Assembly: GCA_020881915.1 (NCBI GenBank)
Contig: JAJFPB010000005.1
Span: forward strand, 2,170,001 to 2,234,000
Reading direction: 5' to 3'
DNA: 64,000 bases
From: Paramyrothecium sp. XJ0827
Taxonomy: Eukaryota; Ascomycota; Sordariomycetes; Hypocreales; Stachybotryaceae
The first letter of the stretch is position 1. Each line of letters opens with the position of its first letter. The position numbers and the translations under genes were made by a program. Below the pieces are notes generated by a model. That model saw only the letters and a program-made list of their open reading frames with translations. It was not told the origin of the DNA and did no database searches. Shown here piece after piece: positions 32,811 to 44,905 of this stretch.

Positions 32811-34604
32811 TTAATGCTTTTGCTCTACAGGCTTTTTCCTGCCGCAACTCTTGGTGATTCTCCACGCGACCAGGCCACGTCGGCCTATGACTCTTTTAAG
32901 GGTGTTCCAAACACCGTCATCTCCGAAGTCTAGATCGTCTAGATTCAAATGGTTCCGGTAACGCCAAACTTCTCGAAATCTCAATCCTTCCAGGCCTTTA
33001 TTTGGCAAATAGGGATCGAGCCATGTTGCCGAAGCCGGCGCCAAAAGGTAAGTTCCGTTTTTCTCTTTGAGGTACTCCTGGTTGCGCCGGTCCGCAGGAG
33101 TGTCACATGTTGCAAGCTTGGTAAGCTCTTCCAATAAAGCATCACCCTTGAGGCCCATCACGTCCTTCGTCTGGAGAACCTCATTCTTTCCGTCCAAGAG
33201 CCAGATGGGGGGTGAATATGTCTTCCACCAAATGGCTTGGGTCGCATCAGGTTGCTGGCTCATGAAAACTTGGCCAGGTACAACCCCACCTTGGTGGTAA
33301 GTGCCCATAAGAACGCCCATGAAGATATTAAATAAGACCCAGGCAAATGCCCAAATGCGCAGCGCAGTACGGTTCCTGGGTAGGTGAACCGAGGATAAAA
33401 CGAGTGGTACAGTTGGTAGTAGGAATCGGGCTTCTTGGTGCCGGAAGATGGAGAGGACAGCCAGTCCAGAAATCGCCGAGTATAGTCTCAAAGAGAAGTG
33501 AGGTTGAGTGAACAACAAGATAGCTGCCGGGCCGAGAAGCATGGGCAGATTCGCGAGCAGGTGCTGATACCAAGGGTGCAAGCCATGCTGCGCAAGATTC
33601 TCGGTTGAGGAGTTGTATAGGAAATTGTTGAGTGGCGTAATCACGGGCCTGTGAATCAGATCCGACCATGAAATGGGTCCGGGCGTGTAAAAGGCCGTAT
33701 CAAGAGTGACCGCAGTCGCGAAAGTGGCCAAAGCTGTGAGAAGCAGGGCTGCAACAGACCAGGGACTGTCCAGGTCAGTTACTGGTTTGAAACAAAACAG
33801 ATCCAGAGACACCTACTGCTTCCAAAAATGCGGTGCCAATTGAAGACTCGGTATCAGCAAGAAGCTGGGGAAAGTGATGCGGTTGAACAAGCCAAAGACA
33901 CCAACAATACCCAGCACAGCGGCCGAAAGTAACGACGTTTGTTGCTGCCAGACCGTGTCAGTCGCAAAAGCCCCGTTGCGAGGGTTTGCTCGCTGCCGCA
34001 GGCTTACCTTGGTATCGACGATTCTCTGTATCAAGACGAGGCTCCATGCCACCACCAGCGTTTCCACCGAGTTGGAGAATGTATGTGTTTGGTACGTCCA
34101 GGTAACATAGGAAGACGCGACAAGGAGGACGGCGGTGCGACGATGTCGAGGCGAGGGGATCAGTTCGTGAAGCGCCCAGTCCTCGAGGACGAAGCTGATG
34201 AGGAACATGAGGACTCTAAGTGTCCAGAAGACGGCAATGGGTGGGATCTCGCCATCTTGTCCATTCTCCACCCATAGCCAGCGAAGCAAGAGCATGGGCA
34301 GGCCGTAGACGGGCCATAGGGGAAAGACGCTGCGGATCGGATGGTCGCTCGTGAACTCCCAGGTGTGTCGAACTGGGTAGCTAAAGATCTGGCCTACGAA
34401 TCGAAAAGGGAGAGAAGATTAGCATGGTGTTGCGCGACTGCACACGTCCTGTCCCAGGCGTCGCGAGAGTGGGGGGCGCGCCAAGCGCAGCGTACCGGCA
34501 ATGACCTCGGGGCCTTGGAAGTTCTCGTCGGGATGGAGGTAGCTCGGCGACAGCGCAAACCAGAGCCTGATGAGGACGAGGACGAGATACGTTCGCCGCC
34601 ACAT
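32811..34604 (-). CDS. SMP3: GPI mannosyltransferase 4 (SMP3 / PIG-Z)
   Basis: Four exons (34604-34496, 34393-34008, 33944-33817, 33765-32811) give 525 residues. The ER enzyme adds the fourth mannose to the GPI anchor precursor using dolichol-phosphate-mannose (GT22 family). The N-terminal membrane segment leads into [17 protein letters not shown]; the HPDE loop followed by FQ..PEV marks SMP3/PIG-Z rather than the GPI10/PIG-B branch. Further conserved parts are [40 protein letters not shown] and the [13 protein letters not shown] loop. Several transmembrane helices are evident. Intron 33945-34007 is 63 nt and stop-free, so its removal rests on splice signals and on the hydrophilic insert it would otherwise make. 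Confidence 0.92.
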
Positions 34605-37600
34605 CGTGGAGCGAGTCCCAGACGGTGCAGCACTTGGGAGGTGGTGCAAGGTGGAAAACAGACATTCGGCAGGGAGGACCAAATTGTTTATGAGCTGAGC
34701 TTTAGCTGACAGCTCTTTAGATACCTGATTAGGGTGGTAATAGCGGCGGCAAGTAAGCGCGACCGTCGGAGGGATCGCCGGAGTTTGGGGCGCCGGAAGA
34801 CACGGGTTAAGATTACAAGCTTAGGTGTAATAGGAGAACTCGGTGTAAACCCAACAACCAAAAGAAAATTGAAGAAGAAAGGCGAGGAAAAGAAGAGAAG
34901 AAGACTACGTGCAGGCAGCCCGAAGCTAGCCACGCGACTTATGTTATACAAGGTCAAGAGAGAGAAAATGAGAGAAAAATAAGTCTTGGCCAGAACAAAT
35001 CAGAAGGAGAAAAACTTCTCTGAAAACAGGTGTTTCTCAGGCTGATGAGACATGGGGAGGAGGGGGGGATGATACCAGTCAGTACACGAGGAGCGAAACT
35101 TGGAAGCCAAACGGCGCCAGCTGACCTGACTATCTGGCCGTTTCGGGGCGCATGGCCCGCTATCGTCGAGGAAGATGACCTCATGTTTCCGGCGAGTCAC
35201 AGTTCATCACAGGCCCACCCCGCGGAATGGAGAGAAAATGGCCGAGGGTGAATGGGGCCAGGTTGTATGATGATGGAGCCGCAACGAGATGACAGGGCCA
35301 AGCCAGAAGCTGTATGTAATTCTGCGCGACAGAGGGCCAAAAAAAAATTAACCAGGTCCAGGGGAATCACCGAAGCGAAGAGGCGCGTGCGGCCCGGCCT
35401 TGGGCCGCCCACTCTACCGGTAAGCCGCCCAGTCGAATCACCATCCAAAGGCACCATGCAATTTTACTCTTAAATGAGGGACTGGCCTTAAAAAGGAGTA
35501 CCTGTCAAGACAGAGCACCCTAGGCAGGGGAAGGGAGAAGACCCCTGTAATAATCAGCTAATGGATCATGTACCCCATCCCATGAAATATCTACTCTGCA
35601 CTATTACTCGGTACTCGTGGCATCTTTGTGCATGCATACACGGCCCTCGCTGTCGGGACTGATGTGCAGTCCCAGGACGTCTGCGTCCCTTGATACCTTA
35701 GTTCTTCGACAAAGAACACGGATGCGTCTCCTCGTGAAATTGTGAAGCTTCCGACAACTCGGCTCAACCTTCCTCGTGTTCAACGTATCCATGCATACCT
35801 CGCGTGAATGCGAACGGGACGGGGGAGCACAGGGGAAGTCAGAAAGGGCATTCAACGTGTTCAGACGTTTCTGGAGCATGTTATGAATCGGATCTGTGGG
35901 GCGGTTTTCGTTGGGTGAACGGGTTTTTGTCTTTCCCATGGCGTGACTACGTTTCCGGGCTGTGTCTTGGCCCAAGAAAAGCATCCGGCGAAGCTCACCA
36001 AGCTTTTTAGTCTGAGACTCCCAGGAAAGAGTACTGTGATTCAAACAGAACGCAGCTAATTTTTGGGCATGTTCCCGCGTGCCCCTGTAAGGGTACTGCT
36101 TCGGATTCGGCCGCCTCGTGTAATACAGCACCCAATGGCCCGGGAATCATGTAGTTCCTTTGTTCGGTGCTTAACCTACACCACCATGTCAGGCAACCAG
36201 CGAGAAAAATGAAGAAAAATTGAAGGAAAGTAAAATGAAAGAGAAAAATTTGATTTTAAAAAGAGATCGAAGAAACGAAGAAGAAAAAGATCACAGGCTC
36301 TTCCTTCCGGATTAATAGCAGTAATGTCTCGGTGAGGACATCCTTCCGAATCTTGACAAGAAACTTTGGCATTTGAAGTACCTCGTTGATCTTGAATATA
36401 CCCATATTCGTAGAGCACTTGATTTGTTGGCTTGTAGGTTCTGTAACTGTATCACCAGTGTGGCTCTTCTTTTTCCCCTTCTTCTTGCCACCGTTGGTCA
36501 AATGGCATGATTTAGTTTGTTTGTTTGCAGTCTTCCTACCTTTTCCCACTTCAGATCGCATGCATGGTAAGTCTGCAACATCGAAGGTAAACTAGAAAAC
36601 GAGCCACTTACCTTACACTTCTTCATTGCAGTGTACGAAAGTGCAAATAAGGAGCCGAGATATCTTGGTTTTTATTTTGAGATCTCGAAAGGCGCCCCCA
36701 CCTTAATTTGTGTTTCTAAAAACATCCGAACGGAAGCGAGCATTAACTTACATGGCCAACCGGTGAGCCCCCCAAAAATATAAATAAATAAAAAATTATT
36801 AATTAAAATAATTAAAATATTTCACTTGGATATAAGACACCTGTTAAGATCTTACCTAACTATTCCTATTGTATAAAGCCCTTTGGGAATTTTTCAAAGA
36901 TTATTATCTTGTATACCACGGCTCATATTATAATACCTTTGCAATCTCGGGTTTTTTGCTCACCTGTCGACGCCTTTCCTCCAAGCTGGCCGAATGCCAT
37001 CTTTGGCAGCTAACCCGCATGAATAGTGCATACAATCACATTCACCCTAGACTTCCACGCCGACACAACTTTTCCCACAGGTGGCGTTCGAGGGGGGAGA
37101 GCAGAGCTAGTCATGGCCAGATCCAGCTCGGCCGATTAATGGTCACGAGTTTTCTTTGTTTGATCTCTTGTACTGTACGTGTGGATGTGGACTGTATGTT
37201 CTATTTTTACAGAGAAGCCTAGAGAGAGCATGATCCACCCTGAAAATGGCTTGATTGAGGAGGATATCCCAAAAATTGCACAAAGAGGTGCCAAGAGTGG
37301 CTTCCCCAGCCTACCCTGAAGACAAGATGGAAAATTCACCGGACGATTCCAGTATGGTACATACAGTACTGTACCTACTTGCTTTGTGTAACCTTTCTCC
37401 ACAAGTATGGTTAAAGGGACATTGTCCTCTTCCTCGCGTTGCTTTGTCTTCAAATCCGGAAGAAGCCATGTCTTTCTATCCTGTTCCCTGGATTTGTGAA
37501 TGAAGTAGCGGATCAGTTGGCTGCATACGAGGCTGGCTGGACGGCTCCTAAGTTTAGCATCCTCGATGGGGGCAGGAAGACAAGCGCAGAAATAACATGC

Positions 37601-38532
37601 GAAGATGATGTATTTCATCAGAGACCCGATCAGCGGAGGCACGTAGCCGCAGCTGCATGCTTCAGGAAGCCGTAACTAAACCCAACAAGATCTGCAGAGC
37701 ACTGCGACAATCAGTCCTGTAATAGACCAACGTCAGCATCATGCTTGGAAACCACTAGGTTGCGTTCGCCTTTGTTCACCCATTGCGTAGGGCAGACACA
37801 AAAGCAGCCTCTTTGTCGGGGGAGGGACTAAATTTAGCCACAGTCCAGCGTTAAAGCACCCCTTCACTGCAGCCTGAAAGGTGGACATGTCAAAGAGCCC
37901 ATTGACCAGGCAGACATTCAGTGCCAGAGTCAGAGGGAGCTAGGTTCATGGCCTAGGAGCTTCCTGCAAACCGTGCGACGTCAAGGTACCGCCACCTGCT
38001 CCACTGGTCTTGGAGTACCTTCTCCTGTGCTGCTGCGCCAACCAAAATTCAGCATTATGTGGTGTGACAACTCAATCACGGCCATGTACCTCGAGGCGCC
38101 CACCTGCCTGCTCGCTACCTCCCGCCCTCGGCCCTTACCTCGCTCAAAGGTTACCTCACCACCTGGATGGGCGGAATTGGCTTTCAGACCCGTGTGCGCC
38201 TGTGACCAACAAAGTTATCTGCCCAGTCTTCTCCTTCTTGCACATAAAAGCTTCACCTTTCACCAACAAGAAACATTGCTTTTCACCAATCTCTCAACCT
38301 CAACCGCGGCAAACAGCAGGCGATAATAAATTACCGGACTCTCCTCAACGTACGTATTTACCAGGCGGCCGTCCTTGACCTTAGTCATTGGGATTCCCTC
38401 AGCGCCTGCGCTCCTCTAGAACCCCGCAGAATCGCATCCTCCTACTCTCTACACTTCTCAGACACATCTCGAGCGCATCAGTCCAGCTCACCTGTCCTGC
38501 AGACCCCATCGTTCGAAACACTTTCTTCCACA
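34605..38532. other. 3.9-kb gene-poor region with AT-rich and purine-rich patches
   Basis: It contains a purine-rich stretch (about 34855-35000), several frames of 60-175 codons without any recognisable domain, an AT-rich island near 36690-36960 and a GC-richer SKP1 promoter and CT-rich leader (about 38250-38532). I see no intact gene or transposon. The AT-rich patches may be decayed repeat DNA. Confidence 0.5.
36690..36960. repeat. AT-rich island, possible decayed repeat
   Basis: The core at 36775-36830 is almost pure A/T (repeated AAATA and ATTAA) and sits in otherwise about 50% GC DNA. No terminal repeats or coding remnants can be seen, so its class is undetermined. Confidence 0.4.
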
Positions 38533-39267
38533 ATGGCCGACGCAAAGCCCGCACAGAAGGTCTGGCTGGCCTCTAACGATAATGCCGTTATTGAAGTCGG
38601 TGAGTTGTCACAATGCCCCGCCACCCTGGCTCTTTGGCTCGCAAACCACCTTTTGCCCGCTCAAGCTGACGTAGCTGACTCCCGCCCACAGATCGTGCCG
38701 TTGCCGACCGGTCCATCCTCATCAAGAACATGCTTGAGGATGTTGGCGACGAGAGCATCCGCCAGGACAACCCCATCCCCATTCCCAACGTTCGTATCCC
38801 TCCTTCCGCTGTACCTACCCTTCGTCAGCACAGGAGAGTCTAACCGTAGCGATGTAGGTGAACGAGGCTGTCCTTCGCAAGGTGATTGAGTGGTGCGAGC
38901 ACCACCGCAACGACCCCCCTCAGGCCCAGGACGATGAGTCCGATGCCCGCAAGAAGACTACAGACATTGAGGAGTGGGACCAGAAGTTCATGCAGGTCGA
39001 CCAGGAGATGCTCTTTGAGATAATCTTGGTATGTCTACAGCACACGTATCTGAAAAACTCAGAGAAGAAAAAACTCTAACTTCAATGCAGGCCTCCAACT
39101 ACCTTGACATCAAGCCCCTCCTCGATGTCGGCTGCAAGACGGTTGCAAACATGATCAAGGGCAAGTCGCCCGAGGAAATCCGCAAGACCTTCAACATCAC
39201 CAACGACTTCACACCTGAAGAAGAGGAGCAGATTCGCCGGGAGAACGAGTGGGCCGAGGACCGATAA
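38533..39267 (+). CDS. SKP1: SKP1, core subunit of SCF ubiquitin ligases
   Basis: Four exons (38533-38599, 38692-38789, 38858-39028, 39091-39267) give 170 residues. SKP1 bridges cullin-1 to F-box proteins. The BTB/POZ-like N-terminal part ([13 protein letters not shown]...[13 protein letters not shown]) carries [21 protein letters not shown]. The C-terminal helices that bind F-boxes contain [41 protein letters not shown] and end in NEWAEDR. Introns are 62-92 nt. The donor of intron 2 is GTTCGT, less common but in phase. A strongly CT-rich leader precedes the ATG. Confidence 0.97.
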
Positions 39268-40108
39268 GGGTCTTGGTTTGTTCTCACCCTATCGAGGCGT
39301 CGTCGCCTTCTCGTGTCTTTATGGGGGCGGGCAACGGTGGTTACAGTAGCATTCTGGAATGAAGCGGCGTTATCGATTTTGGCTGATTCGGGTCGTAACT
39401 TTGCTTGCTTGCGTTTGTTTACGAGGGAGCAGCAACCACAAAGCCAGAAGCATGAAGACGGTGGATGATTATACCGATCCTTTCAAGCACAAATGGCAAA
39501 ATTGCGAATTCGTCATTTCTTCGGTGTTCAAGCAGTTGGTCTGGTGCTCATAGACAGAACCAGTGTGTCCCTTCAGAAGAGGGATTCATTTAGCCACGCA
39601 ATGAATCAAGGAATAATTTAATCACCGAGCGCATGTAACAAAGTGGGTGTATGTGACATGCCCAGAGCCGGGCGAATGAAGCCAGCTGGTCGTTTCGCAC
39701 TGGGCTGACCCGAAGCGTAGGCCGACGTAAAGTAGTAAACAGATCCGACAAAGCACAGGCTGTTCGGACGGACCAGGATCACAGGAGAGGCATCAAAAAC
39801 ACACAGCGGGGATTATGACGACACATGCTTTTTCTTTAGCTTTGGGGCATCAAAATCTTTGCATTCCTATTTCCCCCATGGCCGACCGTGACATGCAGTA
39901 ACAGCAAGAATCGATAAACCGGGCAATACCCTATTGCCCATTCCCGTAGCGTTTCAACCCTCCTTTCTGCGCCTGTTGACAGACATCCTGACCCCGTTGT
40001 CCTTTTCTTTTCTGTTTCCGTCACTTCATCGCGAGCCCAGGCGGTCGGATGTCGGGGGGTAACCGTAGATGCAAGGAACTGAAATCGACTCCATGTTGGG
40101 CGATTAAC
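39268..40108. other. Convergent 3' intergenic region between SKP1 and RPL39
   Basis: It holds both 3' ends. No coding or structural RNA signal was recognised. Confidence 0.55.
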
Positions 40109-40662
40109 TTAGATGCCCAGCTTGGTCTTCCTCCAGTGCCTGCGCTTGGCGTTGTAGCTGTGATTGGATGTTAGTTCGTGGTCTACTTCTTCCTAGATGA
40201 CGAGGTTGGGCGGATCGAGGGGGAGTCGTGGCGAGCAGGTTTTGTGAGGATCGGATGGGAAGGTAGTGTCAAGTGAATTTGCAGTTGCGGCAAAGTATAA
40301 ATCGTCTCAAGGGGAAACGCACCGGATGGTGTTGCCAGTGCGAAGGCGAATCCATTGCGGAACCGGGCGGTTCTGCTTCTGGGCCTTGGCCAGCTTCTGC
40401 TTGGTACGGAAAGTCTTGTGGCTCTGTTCAAGAAAATATCATCAGCTTCATGTGGTGCCTTCATGTGCCACTACGGCCTGTGTATCGAACGCCGTCGAAG
40501 GAGACATTTTTTTTTTTCTCGAGGTCGGGATGGTCGGGGCAAAGTGTGACAGCAAAAGCGTTTGCCCGTCATGCACAACTGTGCGTTTGCGCATTCGTCG
40601 TCTTCTCTCGAGGCGTTTCGAAGGGATGGGGATAAGGCAGGAGGGTTGCGACATACCGGCAT
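40109..40662 (-). CDS. RPL39: 60S ribosomal protein eL39
   Basis: Three exons (40662-40657, 40423-40323, 40157-40109) give 51 residues, the exact length of eL39, which lines the peptide exit tunnel. The protein reads [20 protein letters not shown] at its start and ends [15 protein letters not shown]. The first coding exon is only six bases (ATGCCG), followed by a 233-nt intron that contains an A11 run on the gene strand. The second intron is 165 nt. It is too short and too split for simple ORF scanning; it is recognised by homology. Confidence 0.96.
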
Positions 40663-42261
40663 CTTGGTTGGCGTTGCGTGTCGAGTCGATTGACGTGTGA
40701 TGGTGATTCGTGATGTTGAGACTTTCAGGATTTTTGGGTCTGCCCGCGGCTCAGGGCGTGAAAGCCCTAGCGGAGAGTGCGAAGAGTGAAAAAAGAAAGT
40801 GGGCAATTTGTGGCTGACATTGTGGCGCATGACCTTTATGCCTTAGGCGATAAGGAGTGGCTTGCCTATGGCCATACCTAAGGTACCTTAGCTCACCACT
40901 GTCCTACGCTTTGGCGCCGCAACTTGCCCGCCTCGCCTATGGTACCTGATTACCCATAGTAGGAAGCACCTGTTGTGAAGGTACCTTCCCTGTAGTGCAC
41001 AGATAATTCGGCGGAAAATGGGCTCTGCAGCGTGTCGTGTGACGCTACAGGTAATAATATCCCGACTGAAATTCTCGAGGATTGGCATGAATTGCGAGCT
41101 CTTCGCGTAAGGTAGAGCCTGAATCAATATCATGTCGGACAGTAACGCTCACGAAAGTCATTGTTAGCTGTGCGGTATCCCACCTAGTTTTTGAACCTCG
41201 ATATTCGCGCCAGACACAACCGTTCGATCGCGAATGACTAAAATGGTAGTAACTAGAGCACCTTGTCTCAGAATAGTTTGATGACGGACGTCATGGCAGA
41301 GGAGGCCTGCCCTCTCACAGTTCCGCGAGGGCCGCGCTCTGAGACAAAAAGAAAGCCCATGGCTCAAGTAGATACTGTACCAAATCACAAATCAAGCCTG
41401 AGAAAAGAAAACGATAGAGAGTTCAAGTCGGCATGATGGCAATGCTGGTCAACTACCTTTTCTCGAAATACGTTCAAGATATTCGTGTTCCATGTGAGTC
41501 TGGCTAGCCATGGGTGCAGCCAAGTCCTAGACGGCACATGCGAGATCTGCCCTGAGCAGGACCCGCGCTTGCGCCAAGGGCTCGTAGATTGTCTACGGCA
41601 TCGTTTCGGCAAAGGCGAAGGCGCGCCAAGTCAAGTTTGGTCCATAAGGCAAAGCTAAACGCAGTAAATGGCCACCTGGTACTGTCATGTGCCCCAGCCA
41701 ACCGCAGGCCCCATCACTAATACCCAGCCTACCTTACCTTACCTGCTATAGAAGGGGGAGGAGAGGAGGGGAAATAAGGTAAGCTGAGGTACCCAGCATA
41801 CAGGGCTCCTGTCAAGCGCAGGTGATGTACCTAATTTAGTGCCTGCTAGGGACGTTGCCTGCCTTGTACCTTGGTTGGATGCTGCTCTGCGTCCAGGAAT
41901 AGGGGATTGCATTTCTAATTAACCAACAGCTCAAATTTTTGCCACGAACCAGGGCAACGAATCTCCGACGACCGCCTAAACGATACCGACATTTGCTTCG
42001 GCAGCCGACGATTTGTTTTCTCCCGTCTTCCACCGCTCGTGAAGCCGTTCCTCGCCCGCCCGCCCCTTGTTTCTACCCGCCGACTGCCCATCGTGCAAAG
42101 CAGCAAGCAGCCTCTGCGAAGCGAACCACCCGGAGCGCCAGGACGCCAACGATAGAGCTCATCGCAACACGGCGTTCCGCGCATCAGGTGAAAAAGATCC
42201 TCTAGACGGGGGAGAAAGATCACAGGCTTCCGTGGCCATCCAATACATCTAACAGCACAAA
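40663..42261. other. Divergent intergenic region between RPL39 and ARL1
   Basis: It is rich in CCTTA/GGTACC elements (about 40876-40985 and 41731-41825) and has a C-rich leader before ARL1. No gene is seen. Confidence 0.55.
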
Positions 42262-43109
42262 ATGGGTGCCGGCATGTCATGGCTTTCAGGCCTACTATGG
42301 TCGAAGAAGGAGATTAGGATTTTGATTCTGGGCCTCGTATGGATAACCCCCCGACCTCTTTCCCTCCGTGAGGAGAAGGGATCCTGCGCTCGTCGCCTTT
42401 TGCTGACAAGTCGCCTGACAGGATAACGCCGGCAAGACAACGCTACTGTACAGGCTCAAGGTATGTTTCTTTGTGGCAAGCATACAGCTTTCCACGTTGC
42501 TGATCAGGGATGCAGGTTGGCGAGGTCGTTACCACGATACCGACCATTGGATTCAACGTAGAATCTGTCACATACAGGAACCTCAATTTCAACGTCTGGG
42601 TACGCAAACCATAGCCTCCGCGGCTCCTCCGCCGAGGGCCCTACCGGATCATGGGCTAACATTTTCGGAACGATAGGACTTGGGTGGACAAACGAGCATC
42701 CGACCCTACTGGAGGTGCTACTACGCCAACACAGCCGCCGTCATCTTCGTCGTCGACTCCACCGATATCGAACGGTTACAAACGGCCGCCGAGGAGCTCT
42801 CGGCCATGCTGAACGAGGAGGAGCTCAAGGACGCAGCCCTCCTTGTCTTCGCCAACAAGCAGGACCAACCTGGCGCAAAGGGCGCCGCCGAGATTTCCGA
42901 GGCCCTGCGCCTAGGCGAGCTGCGCGACCGCAACTGGAGCATCATGGCTTGTTCTGCCGTAGACGGCAGCGGCGTGAACGAGGGCATGGACTGGCTCGTG
43001 GTAAGCGTCATCTCACCTCTTTGCCGCTTGCATTACCCAGCGAGAAACCCTTGATGTGACTAACCATGCCTCTTTTCTTTATTTCTAGCAAACCGTTTCC
43101 TCCGAATAA
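42262..43109 (+). CDS. ARL1: ARL1-type small GTPase (Arf-like)
   Basis: Five exons (42262-42336, 42422-42460, 42516-42599, 42677-43000, 43089-43109) give 180 residues. ARL1 acts at the trans-Golgi, recruiting GRIP-domain golgins. It has Gly2 for N-myristoylation ([13 protein letters not shown]), the P-loop GLDNAGKTT, switch [11 protein letters not shown], switch II WDLGGQTS, NKQD and the CSAVDG G5 box. The [18 protein letters not shown] stretch favours ARL1 over ARF1. The P-loop is split by an 85-nt intron after GL. The last exon encodes only QTVSSE. Confidence 0.95.
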
Positions 43110-44905
43110 TCCAGCGAAGACTGCAAGCAGACAGCAACGAGTAAACGGTCACGGACCCTAATCGACCTGTACAACAAAACCAACAAATGACATGATGATT
43201 TTAATCTCTATTTTTCCCTTTTTCTTTTTTGGCACCTTACGGTTCGTCGCATCTGGGTAGACAGCGCATGCAAGGGGCGGAGACAAACAGATCCCGAATG
43301 GCGTCCATTGGCATTGGGGGAGGAGTCATTTCGGACTTTCTTCGAACACGTTAGGGGGAGGAGGAAGAGGAGGAGGAGAGTTGCAGATGGAACAGGTGAC
43401 GGGAAGGTGAACATAATATCAGGACCTAGATTCTAGTAATCAGGCTACCAATAGATTCTCGAGGCTGGCGCCATGAACGTGTATCTGTCTGGCAAATCTC
43501 AATCTCTGCAGGTGCTCTAAGGATTCGTAGCTGATTTCGTGCCCAACTCATCCCGCTTCATGATCGGAAGCTCTTTGCTTCGTGCTGAATTGAGCGCGTT
43601 CGGCGATGCTACCATCCAAACCTGTCATAAGCGGACTGGCACTTCACCTTGCGCCGAGTATGGACAGATCCATGCCACTCCAGAGGCTCTGCACTTTGTG
43701 TACGACCAATACGAATATTGAGTTCGAGGCGATTGCAGTAATGGTGCCTTGGGAAAGCATTACCTGGTTAGATTGATAGAAGCAGGACATGAACCAGCTG
43801 CTGGATTTTGCGCCAGTTTAGTCTCAACCTCAGGGTCCATATTCCTGGATATGAACGGGAAGACCGTCTGTTGGTTTAGAGTGACGTACTTTGCATTCCA
43901 GCGGAGCGACACTGCGGAAGAATAAAGAACAAAGCAAAAGGCTATGAAGCTCATCACCGCTATGTTCGCAGTCGCTCATGAGACCGTCATCCGGGAGAAA
44001 GGCCTACGGTCTGTCAACCCACCATCCGGACAGCGATGCAAGTGCTTTGCGATGTCTTCGACTGGCAGTCTCCAAGTTGGCGGAGCGGGCCTGGACCCTG
44101 GAGGAGTCGTTTGTGGCGATGCAGCGAGTTAGTTGCATGATGGCGTCCCGAATAGGGATACGAGCGCAGTGTTTGACATCAAAGGAATCAAGTAGCTACC
44201 GGTTTGATTAGAACCAGCGTCTTTGCGTATTTGGACTTACTTTAATATTACCAAGGAACTGTAGCTGCTTCCTAGTTGCTAGCTCCCTAAGCAGGGCCGT
44301 TCGTAGGTCATCATTATAAGGGGATGCCTAGCTGCAATGACCGGCCATCCTTTGCTGGCACGGAGTCTCGCGAATCCTTATGCTACGCTTCCTCCTGCTC
44401 GATCAACAACCCAAGTAGACGAGAAGGAGCATGTATTCACTGCGACCAGCACGGCTATGCGAGCCACCGGAAGCACCCGTGTCACAATCATCCATGATTT
44501 GAGACACAGCCGGGACGGTAAGTTCCATCCAGGTCTAGAGGGCAGACAGGGCTAGGGGCACCCTTGCTATATTGTAACCGGATTGAGATGGAAGAACCTA
44601 CTTTAGTGGCTATGCTGAATATTGGATAACTCCAAGAACTTGTTACTATGTATGATTCTATACTAGGAGCATGAATTATGATAAAGTATACCATGAGGAC
44701 TCTTGTACGTTATTGTGTAATTCAAACGAAATAACACGAAATGTGTAGTATGCTATGCATAGCCCTTCGAGTGGGAGATGGTCAACTCCGAGCTTAATAT
44801 AGATGAAACCAAAATATATTTGGAGTGATGAATGGGCTGCTATGTCATGACGCGAGCTGAGTCGACAATAATACCCCTCCTCCATATTTCATTTCATCAG
44901 GTATG
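43110..44905. other. Gene-poor region downstream of ARL1
   Basis: After the ARL1 3' end it contains only short frames (the longest is about 77 codons) with no domain. Base composition becomes more AT-rich beyond 44560. Nothing else is supported. Confidence 0.5.

Noticed and set aside
35604..36131. 175-codon minus-strand frame in the SMP3-SKP1 interval
   Set aside because: No recognisable family, no splice structure, biased basic composition and no leader-like upstream sequence; most likely chance.
36256..36561. 101-codon Lys-rich minus-strand frame
   Set aside because: Its composition follows the A-rich DNA, with poly-Lys and poly-Phe stretches; no conserved motif.
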